Shown: positions 12,223 to 24,887 of the stretch, piece after piece | Numbering within the stretch: position 1 is the stretch's first letter | Layout: the number at the start of each line of letters is the position of its first letter | Assembly (NCBI GenBank): GCA_963678675.1 | Contig: OY783198.1 | Span: 22,492,684 to 22,556,683, forward strand | Reading direction: 5' to 3' | Origin: Xiphydria camelus | Taxonomy: Eukaryota > Arthropoda > Insecta > Hymenoptera > Xiphydriidae | Length of the DNA stretch: 64,000 nt | The notes under the pieces: generated by a model | What the model saw: only the letters and a program-made list of their open reading frames with translations | Database searches by the model: none | Told to the model about the DNA's origin: nothing | Program-made: the position numbers and the translations under genes

Positions 12223-13543
12223 CACGACTGTGCATCACATTGTACGCATGTCGTCTCCTTTTCGCTGCAGCGTCGAACCCGACCGAAATCGAGTTTCGAG
12301 TCGATCGCGACCAGCGATCGGAAGAGCGAGTCCCTCCGGTTTGCGCACGCGCTCTTAGCCCCTCTACCGCACCCTCCCCTTGGCCGCACGCTCGCTCTAC
12401 TCCCGCAGCGAACCGTGGCTCTCAGGCGCATCGCGTGTACGTATACAATGTACATACGTGGAACGTGAAAAGAGCGCTGAGCGCGTTGTGCGGCAGCAGC
12501 GATTGCCTTCAAGGCGACAAGTCGCGTAGGCCAATGAACCGTGCGTGGTGCCGAGCTGAAACGGGCGTCGAGATGCTGCCGGCGTGTCGTTTGGCGGGTC
12601 CCGGGACGATTTGTCGCGCGAGTTCGTTCGCTTCCCCGGCGCGAATCGCTCCAGATCCTCGCGAAATCGTCCCGCTCGGTTGTCGACCGAGGATCCAGCG
12701 TTTCGTTTTTCGTAGATTGCGACAGCCGGGGATCGAAGCTCGGAATTGGACGTCTAGTCGAGCTCACGGAGCGCGTTCCATTGAAAATCCATTGACAGAT
12801 CGATTTTCCGATCAGGAGATATACGATGAAGTTACGATCGTTTGAATAGAGGGTCGAAAATACATCTCGCGTCGATTGGCGTTGAAAAATATCTTGATAC
12901 CGATTTAAAATAACGAACAAAAAACTTTTAAACGCCCTGGTGTTCGCGTCGAATTCAACCTCGAAATATCAAACGGATGCGACTCCAGCGAACAACGCTT
13001 TCGCGAGTTCCGTTTTCCCTCGCTCGAATTCAGTTACACACACAGCGAGAGTGTTTCGAAGTATTATATGTACATATTTCGAGTCTACGACGCGCGCCAC
13101 GCGGGAGCCTCCGATCCGGGCAGCCGGTGGCTCTTCGGCGCGACGAGCGAGTCGAACGAGTCGATGTATATCGCGTGCGCGAGAGGCGTTCTGCATCCGT
13201 CGACCTTGGCTTGTCGTTCGTTCCGGGACCGACCGACCAGTCGGAGGGACAAACACACGCGGCAGCGGTCTCTCGTTCGTCGGATCGTACGATGATTATG
13301 ACCTTCCGCTCCTCTCCTCCCCCCTCCACTCGTGTACCATTGCCTGCACTCCCCCTTCGCGGCTATTCTCTTCGCCTCGCGTCCATCGATTCATTAACTT
13401 CCCATTAACAAGTTAGAATTTATAATTACCGGCTCGTCGAGATACGCGGACGCGCGCGCTTCCTCCGTCGCGCGCGACGCGATACCACGCTAACAAAGTA
13501 GATAATAGGCGCGACATAATATATCGTTCGCTGGGTTCCAAGT
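12223..13543. other. Intron 1 stretch, nothing recognised
   Basis: CpG-rich DNA with long stop-poor frames on both strands (near 12240-12845 on plus and 12174-12920 on minus), none resembling a known protein. No convincing splice-site pair. Confidence 0.5.
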
Positions 13544-13854
13544 CAGATAGACTTGTACGATCGTCACGACGTTCATACAAGCTTCAACGATCGATTCTTC
13601 TAAAGTTTACGTTTTGCTCCATTAATTTAGAAAAATATTGTTCTTCAAAAAATTGTCCAATTTACGTTACTTATAATGTGATTGAAATTAATCGTTTTAT
13701 CTATTATAGCTGCATATTGACGAGAAATTATGCATATATTGAATAAATGTTTAGCATTTTACTCGTATCAGTTTAAAATCAGTTATTGACATAGATATGC
13801 TTGTTTAATGATGATTAAAAATAGCTGTACAATTTATGTACATTTGTCTATCTG
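13544..13854. mobile_element. CAGATAGA-ended element, copy 2
   Basis: Starts CAGATAGACTTGTACGATCG and ends ATTTGTCTATCTG. It carries the same CGATCGTCACGACGTTCATA block as copies 1, 3 and 4 but is in the opposite orientation to copy 1. About 311 bp and AT-rich, shorter than its relatives. Confidence 0.8.
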
Positions 13855-16074
13855 GAAATGATCGGCGTTTTCCAGTGTTTGCGCTAGCGATTATACGTGC
13901 AGATGTTTCATTTCCGATGGACTATTAGTATTCCCAGCGTCGAATATAAATATCCGAAAAAATTTAATGTAACGTGGAATCTTCAAAAATCGGCGGATCA
14001 AAGCGTCGTGTGAATACGAGCTAAACAGTCGGACACGTTTAACAATTATATTACCCGTCTCTTTGTCGTCCAGTCAAGCTGCTTCACGAGCGTCGATGAG
14101 AGGCGATGTTTACGCGGTTTGTTTGCCGACCGAGTAAGCCTGCTATTAGCCTATAGGCGAGCGAACGCCTTTCGGTAAATAGGGGGAAGTCGGATATGTA
14201 CATAGTTGCCGACGCCCCGATGGGGCCCCTGGTTGGAATAGCAGAGCACGATGACCAGGGGCCATTGAGATATCCGCTAACGTACTCGATCAAAGTATAT
14301 TCGAGCCATGAATTTGTTGTTTTTGACCTATTTTTCGACCCTTCGAGAAACCGCGATCCAGGCGTCCCAAATAGACGCCGATACGAGTCGCTCGACGACA
14401 AAGCGAACCCAGAAGCGCGACGTTAAAAGTAACGCCTTTGTCGCGAAGCGGGCGCGGAGATGACCCCGGCATATGTGGCATTCCGCCTCCCGGTGAGTAT
14501 GTGGGTCGAGAAATGCCGCACTCGCTAAATATATCTGGGCACACCGGCCGGTCGCGGCCGGCCATTTCTCTCCTATACTCGGCGAGACCCCCCTCACCCT
14601 CGCGCACCACCTTCCAGCGAGCGAGAGAGCTGAGACTGCGAGCGCTCGCCGCTCGCTGGAGCAGGGGGGGGGGGGACTCATCTCGACCCGCGCGCGGAAA
14701 AGTCGATTCCGGCGATAGTTCCACGTCGACGGGGACCTTCCCCTCGATTCTACGGCGAACCGGTACACACACCCGCGCGCAACGTTACGCGGCGTCGCTG
14801 ATCGGCCGATCGAAACTTTCGCCGTTTCGCGGACATTCCTGCGGAGAGACAGGTCGAGCGCGAATGACGCGTTATGCCCGTTTTATGGAAATTTCGAGGC
14901 GTGTATATTTGCCGCGCGTATCGCAGCGCGGTGACAAGGTTATGTATCTCGGCTGTCGCGCGCGTTCGAAAGTTACCTCGCTTCGAAATCAGGCGCTATG
15001 CGTTACACCGACACCGCCCGAATCTAAATCGGACGCGGTTTTGTACGCAGAGAAAAAAAATAGTAGATCGAGTTACTTGAATTAAATAATTTGGTTGCAA
15101 TGATTTGAAATTGTTTGGCGAAAGCAAGTTGTAGTTGTAGTCTAGCGTATTGTTAGTACAAGTAATTTGATCTGCGTTCCCCCACCCCATGATCGCTAAT
15201 TTAGTCAAATCTACCATCCTTTTTTCTTAGCGCATGAATCGAACGGGAAACAAATTACCTAAGTTTATGTTACGTTTAGCTGCAACTTACGGTACATTCG
15301 CTTCTCGCAAAAATATAAGAGATAAGAGAGCCGGTATAAAAATAAATGAGAAGAATGCCGAGATAAATTTTATAAATTGCACGGCAATGCTATAATGGTT
15401 TATCCGTAAAAAAAATACGTTCTACTTGCCTTGGCAATATTTATTTCTATTTTACCGGAATGAATATCTATTTCAATCATTAGTTAATCTGTTACTTAGC
15501 TTCAATATACAACTATCAGAGCTATACTGATCGTCGTACGATCTAAAAATTTCTCTCGGTGCAGTCTGGCTTCAGAACAAGTCCAAATCGCCGCGAGATA
15601 TGTACAGTCCGATAGGTATGTGCGTTCGGGCGGTAAAGTAAATGCATGTACCCAGGAGACAATCGACAGCGTCAGCGTGAAGAGGAAGAAAAGCCGAGCG
15701 AGAAAGCGATTACTCCCGTACTTTCTTCCGCGCAAGGCGTCCGAGAGGCCCCGCCGTTTCCTCCTCAACCGCTCGAGAAAAAAAGCGAGAAGACGCTCGA
15801 CCTCCCTCATTGCCTTCATTCGCGACGTGCCACGAGAGTGGAGCGATCGATTTACTCCGTTCCTCCCCCCTTCGATTTTCTTCCCCAGCTTTCGCTTCGA
15901 GAGGGGAACGCCCGAAGGAGTGTGTATACGTATACGCCGAGTCGTGTGTACATGTATACGCTTCCCCGCGTTTCCTCCTATTTTACGGCCTCGTCCGTCT
16001 GTTCGCGCCGCGCGACGGAACGTTAATATCGCGCGATTTCCTGAATTCTGTTTACGATCTCTCATTTCTAATCC
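13855..16074. other. Intron 1 stretch with a hairpin and a weak TIR element
   Basis: Contains a perfect 10-bp GC-rich stem, GGCCCCTGGT (14224-14233) with ACCAGGGGCC (14253-14262), and a G-run near 14664. Around 15047-15233 there is a poorly matched inverted pair (AGAGAAAAAAAATAGTAGAT against ATCTACCATCCTTTTTTCTT) that may be a decayed TIR element related to the one at 4070. No exon recognised. Confidence 0.4.
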
Positions 16075-16446
16075 CGGACAGACAAATGTACGTTGATCGT
16101 GCAGCAACTCTAGGTAGTATTAGCTCATTAGATGCATCAAGATTATGTGCTTAATGAGTTTATCGCACAAAGCAAGCATATATATAGATATATATTATAT
16201 ATATATATTTGTGTCATTAAATGATTTCAAACTAATACAAATAAAATACTAACCATTTATTCAGTATATCGTAAATACGTTGCCACGATAAGTACAGCGA
16301 TTAATTTCAATCACCTTGTAATGTAAATCTAACAATTTTTTTAAGAATAATTTCTCTAAACTTATGCGGCAAAATAAACGTTAATTTTAGAACGATCAAT
16401 TATTGTAGTTTGCATGAGCGTCGTGACGAGCATACAAGTCTATCTG
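16075..16446. mobile_element. CAGATAGA-ended element, copy 3 (about 372 bp)
   Basis: The left end has drifted (CGGACAGACAAATGTACG); the right end ACAAGTCTATCTG is intact. Same orientation as copy 1, sharing the ATGCGGCAA, GATCAATTATT and GTCGTGACGA blocks. A (TA)n stretch lies near 16180-16210. Only 11 bases separate it from the next element. Confidence 0.75.
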
Positions 16447-16457
16447 GGATCTCTTCC

Positions 16458-16815
16458 AATAGGGTAGTTGACTGATTTTTTTTATTAATGATTCGAAAAA
16501 TTTGGAAAAAATTACCAACCCCGTATTTTTTCATTTTTCATTTTCGGCTTTATCCGAGCCGAAGAACGATATTTAGAAACGCAGCATACGTCATCGTTCA
16601 GTAAGCCTATCTCTCTCGCACTCGTTCATTGGCATAAGTGCGTCTTTCACGGCTCCTCGATGACGTCATAATTGAGCAGAGAGAAATGCGCTTACAACTA
16701 AGTGAATAATTGTTTTTTCGGACACTTTCTTTTTCACGTGATATTGAATATGTATACGGATTACAAATTGAATTTAAAGATACGAACATTTTTTTCTCTA
16801 GTCAAATACCGTATT
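16458..16815. mobile_element. 358-bp AATAGGGTAG TIR element, copy 1
   Basis: Ends AATAGGGTAGTTGACT and AGTCAAATACCGTATT form a 16-bp inverted repeat with two mismatches. A direct copy lies at 31252-31590. The two agree closely over their lengths, including the block TCGATGACGTCATAATT. No transposase-like frame; non-autonomous. Confidence 0.85.
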
Positions 16816-18002
16816 GCGTTCTCTCGGCTCGACCCGTTGAACACGATCTTCCCCGCGCGGCGAAATAATCGTCCGATCTCTCCGATATCGGCAGATTCGA
16901 GATTCCGCTCGGGCGCGACGAGTGCGGCGCTGCAGCTCGAAATTGGGCGAGTCGCGTTCCGCGAAACGGAGCGGCGGGAGAGACACCCTCGCGCAAATTC
17001 GATGAAACCCGAATTCGCGGAACCGTTTTCGATTCCCGGTACGGGAAGTCATCCCCTTCGTGACATTTCCATTTGACGCGGGATCGAATTCGGACGATTA
17101 GACGCTGCGTGCGACGTAGTACGCGCGGGGGTGGATGGCGATGCGGGGTTGCGCACGTGAGAGAGTCGTCTCGGGACTGCTGACGCAAGAGCTCGTGACG
17201 TCAGAGGGTCGAACGCGTATCGGTTAATATACCGAAGTGAATTCGAAGCGAGCTTCTATTTCCCGTGAAATATTGCGACTGAAAAACAGCCTCGCTTGAG
17301 AAGATTCTTGGCTATGCAAAGAATTCTTCCGAAAGACGCGACACTGACAACAGACAGCCTCGTACATGAACTCGCAAGGGCACATCTCGACGCACCGCGT
17401 CGACAATATGTATGTATATCACGAGCATCCCATATCGCTTTTACTACCGTTGTAACCATAATACGCCACCTGCAACACCACTCGCGTATCTCATACAACC
17501 GATCTCGTATCGCGCGACACGCGTGTGTACGTGTGTCGAACCGCGGTGAGCGCCTGTATCGTTATCGAGTGGAAATATCGTCCCGAGATATTAATTAGGA
17601 GAGCGCGTGCGGGGTTCTCGCCGGTCGTTCGCACAGCCGTTCCGCGACCGTCGCGAATCGACCCCGATCCGGTTCGACGTACGTATAATGACCGCCTGCT
17701 CTTTTTTTTCCGACCGAGGCCAGAAGCGCGCGAAACTTCGTCCGGCATTTCCCCGGCGCGCGCGATTCGGAGAGTCGTAAGTCGTCGGTCGACGCGGCTC
17801 GGGGGTGAGGAGGAGGAGGGGTCGAAGCGCGATACCTAATCCAGCCTTCTCGTGGTGTCCTCGCGCCTTCCCTCTCCCTGACGTATCTGCCGTTGCTAGA
17901 GAAATCAATATAGAGAGACTCCACTCCGACGACGGACGGGAAAGCATGCGGGACGGATAAGGGACAACTGTGTAGCATAGTGCGGACGCGATGCATCTCC
18001 CT
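16816..18002. other. Intron 1 stretch, nothing recognised
   Basis: CpG-rich DNA with stop-poor frames on both strands and no exon-like splice-site pair. Confidence 0.5.
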
Positions 18003-18409
18003 CACGGTGTCCAGCGGTCAGGGAATTCTGGAAAACCTGGAATTTTGTCAGGGAATTATGTATTAATAGGTCAGGGAAAAGTCGGGGGAAATAAAGAAGC
18101 TACAAAAAGTATTCCGTATGTATGTATAATATGTACACATGTATCACAAGTTCCTTCTAGTTCTATAAAAGAGCCATCAAATAATAATACGATCTCATAA
18201 AATTAAATTACTTTATTATTCATTTCTCAGTTGTCACAACCCGTTCTATAAATATCAGTTAATTTGTTCACTCGACGAAAAATGTTCGATGCGTAACACT
18301 TTATACCACATCTGTATCCATAGCGGTCAGGGAAATTTGGCTATTTCGGACTGGAAAACCTGGGAAAAAAGCCAGGGAATTTCTCTCTCACATTTTGCTA
18401 GACACCGTG
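18003..18409. mobile_element. 407-bp TIR element with GGAAAACCTGG core motifs
   Basis: Ends CACGGTGTCCAGC and GCTAGACACCGTG are inverted with one mismatch. Subterminal motifs GGTCAGGGAA and GGAAAACCTGG occur at both sides. The same GGAAAACCTGG/TCAGGGAA pieces occur in the element at 29297. Such motifs are common in hAT-like MITEs, but I cannot find an 8-bp target duplication, so the superfamily is a guess. Confidence 0.7.
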
Positions 18410-19222
18410 TTCTTGTATTCCCTCTCGTCTTCTTTCTCCTACTTTGCTCTACTACTTTTCTCTCCCTCTCGCGCTCGTTATCCCTCCTTCGATTACACAC
18501 TGGCTCAAGGACGCGCGACGTCGGCAGGCGCAGTTTTTCCGCCCGTAAAGAGGAAGAAGGAACCGTTGCGCCGGCTAGGAGAGCAACACGTGGACGACGC
18601 GAAGAGTCCCGCTCCGGTTCCATTGAGCCCGGGACGAACGGTCATCCGCGGCTGATGGTTACGTCGGAGCCGCGTTGCTCGTGTAGCGGTAACGGGTGGT
18701 TAGGGCGAGGCGCGGCGCTGAAAGGGGGCGGGAGATAAGAGGGAATCTAAACTGTAGTGGTCGACGAACGGAAAGGTCGTCGTACACGTGGCGCGCTGCA
18801 ATATCGATCGCGCGACATTTTCTTTTGTTCCGCAGCATCGGGCGTAGGTATTCGAGGAATCGCGAACGTCTCGGTAGGGGGCGATATCCGATCGATTCGA
18901 CTCGACTTTGTCGCGGGTTTTGTGTAATTAACGTTTTGTATCTCCGTGTTATCGGGATATCTTTCAGTCGGAACGTTTCTTCGTCTTCGAACGGAGTGAA
19001 GGAACTTTTCCATCATTTTCGACGCGCTTAAAGACCGCAAGACGGAGCGCAAGACTATCCTTCTCGCACTTGCGAGAATTCATCTTTTTGCTCCGTCTTC
19101 CGTCTTCAGTTTTCCTGTCCAGACGCTACGTCTTACCTGCACGCAAAAGACTGCGCAGGCAAAATCGCGGACAAGACGGTGCGTCTAGACCGGGCTAAGA
19201 ATTAGATAAGCGTTATTTGACG
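18410..19222. other. Intron 1 stretch, nothing recognised
   Basis: Pyrimidine-rich start, then CpG-rich DNA. Near 19040-19107 an inverted pair (AAGACGGAGCGCAA against TTGCTCCGTCTT) can form a hairpin. No exon recognised. Confidence 0.45.
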
Positions 19223-19235
19223 TTAAGGCGCGGAT

Positions 19236-19445
19236 CCACCAAAGCAACATAGTGCAACTTTTGTGTTTCTGTTGCATATTTCCAAAAATGTTGCAGTAAA
19301 CGTGCGTATCCACCAAAGCAACATAGTGCAACTTTTGTGTTGCTGTTGCGTGTTTCCAAAAAATGTTGCAGCAACAGCGTATCCACCAAAGCAACATAGA
19401 GCAACATTTGTGTTTCTGTTGCATGTTTCCGAAACTGTTGCAGTA
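19236..19445. repeat. Tandem repeat, three units of about 73 bp
   Basis: The block CCACCAAAGCAACATAG starts at 19236, 19310 and 19383, each followed by TGTTGC-rich sequence and a GTTTCC/ATTTCC block. It lies inside the left end of the 2.3-kb element, so the tandem units extend its terminal repeat. The repeated GCAAC/GTTGC words also let parts of it pair with each other. Confidence 0.85.
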
Positions 19446-19682
19446 AGTTGCACTGTGTCGCGCATTGTTGCACTGTGTTGCTGCAACAAAATGAAAAAGT
19501 TGCTGTATGTTGCATGTTTCCATTGGAATGGAAACTCGTTGCAACATGTTGCAGTTGCGACCTCGGTCGAGACCCCTCATCAGTTACATTTAGATTGGCC
19601 ATAAAGAGGGGTCAGGCTACGCGAAATGGTGAATCGACCCTCTATACCTGACAAGCTAGATATTTAGGTTTACCGGAACGTA

Positions 19683-20010
19683 GTACAGTATAGATGGGCT
19701 CAGAAAATCGACTTCGTTGTCTCCTGTTCTTTACAAGTGTCCGATTAAAATTTTTTTGTTTAATACTCGGAAAAATATGTAGAGCAAATATTACATAAAG
19801 CCAAAGTATGGTTTATAATTTTTAATACAAATGTTTTTTTGTACGGTTTTTTTTAATATCTCGAAAACTGTTGAGAAATTATCGAGACATGCTCCGGAAA
19901 AAATTTAGAGAATTTCAAAACGAAACGATTGGTTTTTATCTCATTTTGTTACGATGAATATTTCTGAAAAGGTGACAACAAAGTCGATTTTCTCAACCCA
20001 TCTACTGTAC
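19683..20010. mobile_element. 328-bp TIR element with TA duplication, nested
   Basis: Ends GTACAGTATAGATGGG and CCCATCTACTGTAC are inverted, and similarity runs on through AGAAAATCGACTT (about 36 bases). TA flanks both sides (19681-19682, 20011-20012). Inserted inside the 2.3-kb element. AT-rich interior without coding capacity; Tc1/mariner-like by its duplication. Confidence 0.8.
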
Positions 20011-21505
20011 TAACGGTCACTTATTGAATTCGTCATTCTCCCTTTTACAAATCTGACTGAGTGCATAGAGCGGTATTTATGAGTAGTCGCCGCGGGGGGT
20101 GACTTATTCCGATCCATCCGGTAATTAGCCTCCCGCGAAGGATATGGAATTACATAGCTTAATATTTACTTGGCCCAACAAAATATTTTCTCCACCGTCA
20201 CATCAAGTATACATTTATTAACTGCAAATAAACTCTCTTCTCAGTATACGAACTAACTTGGATCGAGCGAACGAAGTATTCGCTAAAGTGACAAATTTCT
20301 CGAAAATCATAAACGGAATCAATGGATTGTACTTCCAAATTTGATCGTGATAAAAAAGTAATCGCTGTTTCTTAGAATGTGACATACATTATCAATTTTA
20401 TTTTCTCTATTATCTTTCAGCGCGATAACAAATATTCGCCACTCTCAGTTTTTCACGAATTTATATCTCAATTCACGCGTACGTACCAGTACACTGTAAA
20501 AAATCGGCAGTTAATGCGTAGTGATTTGCGGAGTGAATGCGGAATGGATGATTTTTAGTTAATTTAATCCCGTTTTTTGGAGTGAAATTCACTCCGAAAA
20601 AGAATTTATTTAAATTATTTATAAAAATTACTCCACGGATGAATTTCAGATAGGAATCATCCACAAAATATTAAATTATAATACAAATAATGAAGTTATA
20701 TTATTATTATTATCACTTTTTTATTACTTCAGTACTAATAATAATATGTTTAAATATTTATCTTTATTATTATTATTACTATTATTATTAATATCATTCC
20801 ATAAAAATATTATTTACATGACTGATATCAAGATTGATGTGAATCATACGACAGTTTTGAGTTCAATGAATTTCTTGTCATTGAAAATAAAGAGTTTTTG
20901 TTTTTGGATTTGATAAGCCTAATAATTTATCGTACTAACTCGAGATTCGTGTGTGTATATGTTAAATGATCAATTAGAGATTTACGCTAACTGAGATTTA
21001 CGCGTCAAATACGTTGCGCGTGCAGCCGTGAGAGAATCTCTCATCACGCGAGTAAAGAACGGTGGGACGAGAGCGCGAGTGCTGACGGGTTAAGTGCAAG
21101 GCGCCTGTGTCCCTTCTCGGGCTGCGAAAGCCTCGCGGGAGGGCACGGGACGAGCAACGAAATGAACTGTGCGTCGCCCCAATGAGAAAAGTGCCTAACT
21201 CCGTTTTAAAAAATTGCACAGGAGAGAAGAAAAACTTTTTATTTAAACGTTATTATAATAGATGGCAGCAAAATTCCATTTTTGCCAAAAGCGGTCGAAT
21301 ACCGAACGTTTGGCGCAGTAGACCTCCCACACACTACGCGAAGGATCTTAAGCCAGGACAAACCACCTCTTCTGTTGCTTCGGTGGAGACGAAATGTTGC
21401 TGTATGTTGCAGTATGTTTCTACATTTTGCAACAAACAGAAACATACAGCAACACAGTGCAACAGAAAAGTTGCACTATGTTGCTTTGGTGGATCCGCGC
21501 CTTTA

Positions 21506-22406
21506 GATCTCGCGCGGGATTTTCTCCGAGTATATATAGGGTTTAAAAGTAAGCACCGCGTATTTACTCAGCTCACCGACGACCGCGAGTGGAAGGCCAC
21601 GAGGCGCACCGTTGATTTCGGCGTTATCGCCGAACAAACACGACGTACCGTACGTAAGACACGACGGCACCGAAAGCTGCCGGCGATTGGTCCGAAAATG
21701 TGCCGCTCGCTAATTAAACCGCAATCGTAACGCTTATTTACCCGTCGCGTAACGCGAGGAAAAATATTATGACATTTTCGAGAGATGCGGAACATCGGTA
21801 GATGAAACATCAGTCGCTGTTTATCGCCGGCCCCGCGAACTAGATAAGAAAAGCTCTCGCGCAGATCGAAATCGCGATCTACAATTAAGCGGCATTATCC
21901 GATATCCGTGTACTCAAACCTCGCGACTAAGCGGATAATAACGCCCGCGGCGCCGCGCGCCGCGGAGAGCGATACCCCTGAAATTCGAGACGGGTAGACC
22001 TCCGTCATCCGTCCGCCGTCGGATGGGGTCGATAGCGTACCCCGCGCGGGTGCGATCCGCGCTGGAACGAGAATTACGTCACGTGGGTGCGCGTTGCGCC
22101 TGCGTGACGTAACGGAAGTCGAGCGTCACAGCGTGTGACGTCAACGCGCGGATCCGGGGACGGAAGAGGAGAGGAGAGAATGGCCGACGACGTTGCCGTT
22201 GACGGGGACTTGTTGCTCGGTCGTACGCGTCGGGTTGGCGAGAAAAAAACTGCCGTCACGCGTGACTGCACACGCCGGCAACGCCTATCGCGAAGCGGCG
22301 GACCGCGCGCGCGCGCGAGGGCGGGGGTGATATTCGGAGGTGAGCGTTGCACCGAATTTGACCGGGGGCCAAATGCCGAAACGAACGTGAAATTCTTTCA
22401 TTGCAA
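21506..22406. other. Intron 1 stretch, nothing recognised
   Basis: CpG-rich DNA between two mobile elements. No exon, RNA gene or repeat recognised. Confidence 0.5.
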
Positions 22407-22615
22407 CACGGAAACAAATTTCTGGTAAACTTCGGGACAAGGCCAATTTCTCGTTACGATAACTACAATTTTTGTAAAAATAATAGTAAAGCTCGTAGAA
22501 GCTGCAAGCGTTCGCTGTAATTTTAACTAAAATTGTAGTTATCGTAACGATAAATTGGCCTTGTCCCGCATTGTACCACAAAGTTTGTTGATGTTACAAT
22601 TTCTCTTTTTCCGTG
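22407..22615. mobile_element. 209-bp CACGGAAAAA MITE, copy 2
   Basis: Inverted-orientation copy of 12013-12222. Ends CACGGAAAC and TTTTTCCGTG; the inverted GGGACAAGGCCAATT and TCGTTACGATAACTAC blocks are better preserved than in copy 1, so this copy is nearly a full palindrome. Confidence 0.85.
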
Positions 22616-24887
22616 AAATGTCTGGCAATCGTCGAGTATAATTGATCTTCTTTAAATATCGCTTGCAATATATTTGTGTTATTTCTCATACGTCACATGT
22701 TATCATCGCGTTTACGTAAGTTTTTATTTATTCAGAAGCAGCTGCACATTTTCAGATGTTCAATCGATACAAATATTATGTACTACGGATTATCTATAGC
22801 TGACGATTTTTACATATCAAATTACCGGCGAGGACTCGAACGTCACGTGAGCCAATTTACGCGCAGCGAATACCGACGTGCAGCACTGCTGCAGGTTCAC
22901 GGCCGCGCGGAGGTAGCGCCGGAAGGGACGCCGCGCGCGCGGAACATCGCTATCGGTTTCTTCGATTACGCCGCGGATTAGATTGCATCGTGTATAGATA
23001 CACCGCGACGTATTGTATAATGCGAGTTCAATCGACTCCGACTCATTTCGCGGAACGAGCAATCCACGCGTCGATCTCGTCAGCGACTCGAGATTTTGTT
23101 CGGTCCTCGTCTTTACGATTGATTTACCGAAACAGACCTCCCTCTGATAATTGGTGCTCGTATTTCGTGCACTGAGCACGTCCGCCGCCGATCGTGACGC
23201 AGAAGGTAAAGGATTCGCGTTGGCAGCGTCCGCCTGTTTAAAAGTTGACCACGTATCGGCGTCCCGGTTTCGGAGATAGCGCGCTGACTCGGCAAAAGCG
23301 CGTGTCGAACAGGAAGTTGAACGAAGAACTCGCACGTCTCCTCCTCTCCCCACCCTTCCGCGTGATCGTCTCGCGTGTCATAATATCGCGCGGTTTATTA
23401 ATCGTTCCCGCGTAGAGTGTAACGAGGGAACGGTGTGCAACGTGGACGAGTAGAAATCTTTTCGTGTCGTGACGTATAGAAATTGCGTAGATAAGATTCG
23501 CTGTTTGTAAGGGCGAAAAAATATTCATCAGGGAAGCGGTATACATCCAGAATTATTTAATTGGCGAGGATACGAGTGAGAAAATATAAAAATCAAGTTT
23601 TGCCAGAATCGACGAATTATTTAAAAATCGCAAAATGCGTTCGCATCGAAAATTTGAATTAAAGCGATGAAGGGTGATTTTGATGCGTATAAAAGCTTTG
23701 TAAACCATTCGCAATAAACCATTTTCTCGGTATAAACGCCGCCGCTCTTGCGAAACCGTGATTCGGTCGAATCACCGTCGCGGCGAACGATCAGATCCCG
23801 CTTGCTTCATCGAGAAATCGGTCGTCGGTTCGCTTCTCGGTCGTACGCTCGTTTTCACGATTCAGAGTTCAAGTCGCGGCGCGTCGCTAGTTAGATTGCA
23901 AATAACCAGGTACGACCCCGGCAGCACGGCTGTTATTCCTTCCTCTCCGATACCTATAATCACGGCGCGGTACAGTCGCGGTTCACCGATTTCCGCAAAG
24001 CCCGCGAAGGAAGGGGAAAAAACAGGAAGAACGAGAGCGCGGCATTTTACGTCGATATTGCGCGTCGCTCGAGATGGTTGCGTTATCGCGGCGCGCGTTA
24101 CGGCGCGGGATTGCGATAACTGCGCGGAACAAAATGGTGTCGGTGGAAAGTCAGCCAGTACCGCGTCCCGAGCGATCGACATCGGACTGACAATGAGCGC
24201 GGATGACCGACTGCCGCGTACGGGGAAACGGAGACGGAGAACCGGTGACGCCGCTTCCCTTCTCTTCTTCCTCCGCTCCTCTTACTGAAAATAATTAAGA
24301 AGCGACGAGGAACGCGCATACCGTTCCCATTCACTTGCCGGGTCTCTTTCCCCTCAATCCGCCACATCATCGAAAGAATCTCGAAATACCGCTTCCTCTC
24401 CGATACTCCGTGCACCGTTACCGCTCGCACGAACGCAACACCCCGAACGCTAGTCGCCGTTACTTTCGCGGTTGGCTAGCGCCTAGGGCCGCGTTCGGAA
24501 AAAAATGTCGGGATAGAAGTCACCGTGAAAGGGAGACGCTGGAGGAAAATATCGCGAAGAATGCACAGTAGTCTTCACCCTCGAAAGTACGATCGGACCA
24601 TATCAGGCTCCGCGTGTGCCTCTTGATACGAATTTGTTTTCGAGAGCTCATTATTCGAACGTCGCGCCGGAGGCTCGGTCGATAAGGCGAACCAATCACC
24701 GATGCGCGGCGAGGTTCCAACCGAGCCGTCCAATGGCGCCAGGGGTACCGCTCGCGACGCCGACGACGGCCCCTGGCCTCCATCTGGACTCCCCTCCCTG
24801 CCGTACTCCGGCGCTCGCACGGACGGCGATCGCAATATGGCTTCCGCCATCGCCAGCAAGTGAGAGTAGTCAAAGTGACATCGGATC
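22616..24887. other. Intron 1 stretch leading to alternative first exon 1B
   Basis: No coding exon recognised. The last few hundred bases are CpG-rich and probably hold the promoter and 5' UTR of exon 1B; the transcription start cannot be placed. A hairpin (GCCAGGGG at 24738 with CCCCTGGC to 24777) lies about 110 bases before the exon 1B ATG. Confidence 0.4.

Larger units (their letters stand above)
19226..21502. mobile_element. 2.3-kb TIR element with TTA duplication (PIF/Harbinger-like)
   Basis: The first roughly 38 bases (AGGCGCGGATCCACCAAAGC onward) recur as a perfect inverted copy ending at 21502. TTA flanks both sides (19223-19225, 21503-21505). Three-base TWA duplications are typical of PIF/Harbinger elements. 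The left end carries a tandem repeat and the right end a shorter related piece. The interior holds another MITE (19683-20010) and AT-rich DNA, and I cannot recognise a transposase, so this is a non-autonomous or heavily decayed copy. Confidence 0.7.

Noticed and set aside
19036..19107. Hairpin of AAGACGGAGCGCAA and TTGCTCCGTCTT
   Set aside because: Short and imperfect, with no repeat-family or RNA-gene features to support a call.
19236..19445. Regularly spaced repeats that might suggest a CRISPR array
   Set aside because: Units are contiguous 73-bp tandem copies without unique spacers, in a eukaryotic transposable element.
20493..20740. CACTGTAAAAAATCGG start of a possible TA-type MITE
   Set aside because: No convincing inverted partner; the best candidate near 20737 matches too poorly.
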